A stretch of DNA of 8,550 nt from UBA6136 sp964386975 (lineage in GTDB: Bacteria > Pseudomonadota > Gammaproteobacteria > Methylococcales > Methylococcaceae): assembly GCA_964386975.1 (NCBI GenBank), contig CAYLUS010000062.1, forward strand, positions 1 to 8,550. The letters are read 5' to 3'. Shown here one piece after another: positions 6,302-8,550 of this stretch. Both the position numbers and the translations under genes were made by a program. The first letter of the stretch is position 1. Every line of letters begins with the position of its first letter. The notes under the pieces are model-generated. The model made no database searches. It saw only the letters and a program-made list of their open reading frames with translations, and was not told the DNA's origin.

Positions 6302-7207
6302 ATGGCCCATCTTGAAAGGACCCACCTTGAAGTAATCCGCGCAGTCGATGAGCTCGGCTCCCTAACCGCAGCAGCCAAAACCCTGCACCTCACGCAATCA
6401 GCCCTGAGTCACACCATACGCAAACTTGAAGAGGGTCTTGGCGCCGCGATCTGGCACCGGGAAGGTCGCCGCCTGATCCCGACCCAGGCCGGTGAGTATC
6501 TGATCGCCGTTGCTCATCGGATGCTTCCCCAGTTCGCTCATGCCGAGGAGCGGCTGACCCAGTTTGCCCGCGGGGAACGCGGCAGCCTCAAGATCGGAAT
6601 CGAATGCCACCCCTGCTACCAGTGGCTCCTGAAAGTGGTCAGCCCCTATCTTTCTGCGTGGAAAGACGTGGATGTTGACGTCAAACAAAAATTTCAGTTT
6701 GGCGGAATTGGTGCCCTCTTCGGCTATGAAATTGATCTTCTGGTCACACCAGATCCCTTGCTCAAATACGGTCTTTGCTATGAGCCGGTCTTCGACTATG
6801 AGCAGGTCCTGGTGGTCGGTCCCGATCATCCCCTGGTCGGAGCCCTCTTTGCCCAGCCTAAAGATCTTGCCGATGAAACGCTGATTACCTACCCGGTGGC
6901 GATCGACAGACTAGATATCTATACCCAATTCATGATTCCGGCGGGAATCAGCCCCAGGCGACACAAGCCGATCGAGAGTACCGACATCATGCTGCAGATG
7001 GTTGAAAGTGGCCGGGGGGTGGCCGCCCTGCCCCGCTGGTTGGTGAACGAACACGCCTCAAGGTTCAGGGTTCATGCTGTCTCTTTGGGATCGCAAGGCA
7101 TCGCTAAACACATCTACCTCGGCTTTCGCAAGGAAGATGCAAAGATTGATTATCTTGAAGCCTTCATTGCGCAGGCGCGTGCCTCAAGTGACATTAAAGC
7201 TTCGTGA
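6302..7207 (+). CDS. metR: MetR, LysR-type activator of methionine synthesis genes
   Basis: The protein has 301 residues from ATG 6302. GTG 6293 would add three residues, but MAHLERTHLEVIRAVDELGS from ATG 6302 lines up with the usual MetR start. The N-terminal winged helix-turn-helix (about 1-62) contains GSLTAAAKTLHLTQSALSHT and a following IRKLEEGLGAAIW, the LysR DNA-binding signature. The effector domain carries MetR-specific motifs: IGIECHPCYQWL (about 98-109, compare IECHSCIQWL in E. coli), FDYEQVLVVGPDHPL, ETLITYPV..DRLDIYTQFM and PAGISP. In enteric bacteria MetR binds DNA as a dimer, senses homocysteine, and activates metE and usually metH while repressing itself. The divergent metE neighbour and the MetR-like site in between support this role here. 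The CWC-protein gene follows after 18 bp and may share the transcript. Confidence 0.95.
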   Translation: MAHLERTHLEVIRAVDELGSLTAAAKTLHLTQSALSHTIRKLEEGLGAAIWHREGRRLIPTQAGEYLIAVAHRMLPQFAHAEERLTQFARGERGSLKIGIECHPCYQWLLKVVSPYLSAWKDVDVDVKQKFQFGGIGALFGYEIDLLVTPDPLLKYGLCYEPVFDYEQVLVVGPDHPLVGALFAQPKDLADETLITYPVAIDRLDIYTQFMIPAGISPRRHKPIESTDIMLQMVESGRGVAALPRWLVNEHASRFRVHAVSLGSQGIAKHIYLGFRKEDAKIDYLEAFIAQARASSDIKAS

Positions 7208-7225
7208 CTAAGCCCCCCCGCCGAA

Positions 7226-7417
7226 ATGAACAGCGGTTCAAGGGAAACGACACCTTGCCCGCGATGCGGGGGACAGTTTGAGTGCGTACGAAGCAACATC
7301 ACAAAGTGCGCCTGTGCGACCCTGATGATCGATGCCAGTACACAAAAAATCCTACAAGAAACCTATTCAAGGTGCCTTTGCATCACCTGTCTTGAGGCGC
7401 TCAGGAAGACCACTTAA
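7226..7417 (+). CDS. Small eight-cysteine protein, Cys_rich_CWC-type
   Basis: The protein has 63 residues with eight cysteines at 11, 14, 20, 28, 30, 50, 52 and 55. The pattern is PCPRCGGQFEC, then KCAC, then CLCITCLEAL. It fits the Cys_rich_CWC family, small bacterial proteins with an N-terminal CPxCG knuckle, a central CWC and a C-terminal CLCxxCL. Here the tryptophan of CWC is alanine (CAC, 28-30). The paired cysteines suggest a structural zinc or other metal site (inference); the family has no well-established function. The gene starts 18 bp after the metR stop and in the same frame, separated only by that TGA and seven sense codons. There is no Shine-Dalgarno sequence, only a run of seven Cs at 7213-7219, so translation may depend on coupling to metR. 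The stop is convergent with msrP 39 bp away. Confidence 0.75.
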   Translation: MNSGSRETTPCPRCGGQFECVRSNITKCACATLMIDASTQKILQETYSRCLCITCLEALRKTT

Positions 7418-7456
7418 AGCGATCAAGGACGTCGGCCGGATACTGTATGACCCCGT

Positions 7457-8380
7457 CTAGAAGTTCCTGACCAGATCAAGTCCATTGTAGAGAGCGGCGA
7501 CCTGTTCCCCGTAACCATTGAAAGGCAGCGTTGGGCGCTTCAAGAAGTCACCGAGCCTTCGCTCCTTGGACTGGCTCCAGCGGGGGTGATCCACCGCGGG
7601 ATTGACGTTGGCATAAAAGCCATACTCCTGCGGGGCGGCCTGATTCCAACTGGTCAGGGGTTGAGTTGCAAGCAAGCGGATCCGGACGATCGATTTCGCG
7701 CTCTTGAAACCATACTTCCAGGGAACCACGATCCGAATGGGCGCGCCGGACTGAGGAGGAAGCACCTGGCCATAGAGACCCATCGTCAAAAGCGTCAGGG
7801 GATGCATGGCCTCGTCCATGCGAAGCCCCTCACGGTAGGGCCATTCCAGAACCGCTCGCCGAACGCCGGGCATCTGCTCCGGATCATTCAGGGTCGTGAA
7901 CTCCACGAATCGGGCACTGGTTTTCGGTTCCACCTGTTTGATAAGAGCGGAGAGCGGGTAACCGATCCAGGGAATCACCATGGACCATGCCTCAACGCAG
8001 CGGAGCCGATAGATTCGTTCCTCCAAAGGGGCCAGTTTCAAAAGGGACTCGATATCGAAGGTCCTCGGCTTGTGCACCTCACCCTCGATACTAACGGTCC
8101 AGGGTCGGGTCTTCAGTGTGCCGGCATTTTGGGCCGGGTCCTCCTTGTCGGTTCCGAATTCGTAGAAGTTGTTGTAGCTAGTCACTTTCTCAAACCCTGT
8201 CAGGGTATCGTTGACCGTGAAGGCCTTGTTTCGGGTTGCTGAAAGTGAATCACCCGCACGTCCGGGGAATGGCAGCGCGGATCCCGCGGCTAGCGCGAGT
8301 CCCTGTTTGATGAAGTGCCGGCGCTGATCCCACAATTCGGGGGGTGTGACATCGTGATCGGTGAGTCGAACATGCGGCAT
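7457..8380 (-). CDS. msrP: MsrP, periplasmic protein-methionine-sulfoxide reductase catalytic subunit (molybdopterin)
   Basis: The protein has 307 residues (E. coli MsrP/YedY 334). It reduces oxidised methionines in periplasmic proteins, taking electrons through the membrane haem protein MsrQ. A twin-arginine signal (DQRRHFIKQGLALAAGSALP, 18-37) sends the folded molybdopterin enzyme out through Tat. The sulfite-oxidase-fold core is closely conserved: YNNFYEFGTDKEDPAQNAG (69-87), LEERIYRLRCVEAWSMVIPW (119-138) with Cys128 as the molybdenum ligand, EGLRMDEAMHPLTLLT, PPQSGAPIRIVVPWKYGFKS (208-227) and EYGFYANVNPAVDHPRWSQ. The C-terminus LYNGLDLVRNF is also typical. ATG 8380 is well supported by AGGAGG five bases upstream. 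Unlike E. coli, no msrQ follows: the gene runs into the convergent CWC-protein gene. MsrQ must be elsewhere, or upstream beyond the window. Nearby metE/metR gives a methionine theme. Confidence 0.96.
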   Translation of the reverse strand: MPHVRLTDHDVTPPELWDQRRHFIKQGLALAAGSALPFPGRAGDSLSATRNKAFTVNDTLTGFEKVTSYNNFYEFGTDKEDPAQNAGTLKTRPWTVSIEGEVHKPRTFDIESLLKLAPLEERIYRLRCVEAWSMVIPWIGYPLSALIKQVEPKTSARFVEFTTLNDPEQMPGVRRAVLEWPYREGLRMDEAMHPLTLLTMGLYGQVLPPQSGAPIRIVVPWKYGFKSAKSIVRIRLLATQPLTSWNQAAPQEYGFYANVNPAVDHPRWSQSKERRLGDFLKRPTLPFNGYGEQVAALYNGLDLVRNF

Positions 8381-8550
8381 GTGGTCCTCCTAGGGTTTGG
8401 GGTCCCAACGACCAAACGGATGGCAAGAATCCCCCTCTTTTTACTTATGGTAGGAGTCGGTTGATCTCCAAAGGTTTCAAAGGATCCGGCAATCGCTTGC
8501 CTTGCACCCTCTCAAAGGACTTTGAACACGCCAAGCGGGGCGGTAGCATT
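8381..8550 (-). promoter_or_regulatory. msrP upstream region with two small inverted repeats
   Basis: No gene is visible in these 170 bases. On the msrP strand, GGCAA-GCGA-TTGCC (8501-8488) forms a 5-bp stem closed by a GNRA-type tetraloop. TCAAAG-GA-CTTTGA (8512-8525) is a 6-bp inverted repeat with a 2-bp spacer, and related CAAAGG sequences recur near 8469-8483. These could be operator sites or part of a longer leader. I found no promoter hexamer pair good enough to call. Confidence 0.3.

Noticed and set aside
7586..8242. 218-codon open frame on the plus strand inside msrP
   Set aside because: It is opposite a strongly conserved MsrP coding region, with no domain or ribosome site.
1..8550. 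CRISPR array, tRNA or rRNA genes
   Set aside because: No regularly spaced repeats with unique spacers, and no cloverleaf or ribosomal RNA sequence, were seen on either strand.

Overview
The window looks like a chromosomal stretch from a gammaproteobacterium-like organism. The reasons are the divergent metE/metR pair laid out as in enteric bacteria and pseudomonads, the pseudomonad-like start of MetR, and a Tat-exported MsrP close to the E. coli protein. I cannot name the genus. Base composition is moderately GC-rich, and only short AT-rich regulatory patches stand out.

Left part (1-2974): the last 57 codons of an ACR3-type arsenite efflux permease are followed by a decayed IS200/IS605-type transposase. 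The transposase has lost its middle and its catalytic residues, and a possible remnant of the element's right-end hairpin follows it. Next is an intact 756-codon gene with the full architecture of a P1B-type metal ATPase: two HMA-like N-terminal folds, membrane hairpins, and actuator and P-domain remnants. Every catalytic signature (TGE, DKTGT, TGD, GDGxND) is replaced. This conserved-looking pseudo-ATPase is the most unusual item here.

Middle (2975-3749): a 276-bp intergenic region holds a 12-bp palindrome and an imperfect direct repeat. It precedes a small secreted protein with an allene-oxide-cyclase-like/dirigent-like barrel. A strong hairpin separates that gene from the convergent metE.

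Right part (3767-8550): metE (cobalamin-independent methionine synthase, minus strand) and metR (its LysR-type activator, plus strand) diverge from a 237-bp control region. By eye this region contains a near-consensus MetR box directly upstream of a candidate metE promoter, and a perfect 10-bp inverted repeat lying over that promoter. metR is followed after 18 bp, in the same frame, by a small eight-cysteine protein of the CWC type. Facing it is msrP, the periplasmic molybdopterin methionine-sulfoxide reductase, with no msrQ partner next to its 3' end. Methionine synthesis, its regulation and methionine repair therefore sit together, next to a metal/arsenic-related block.
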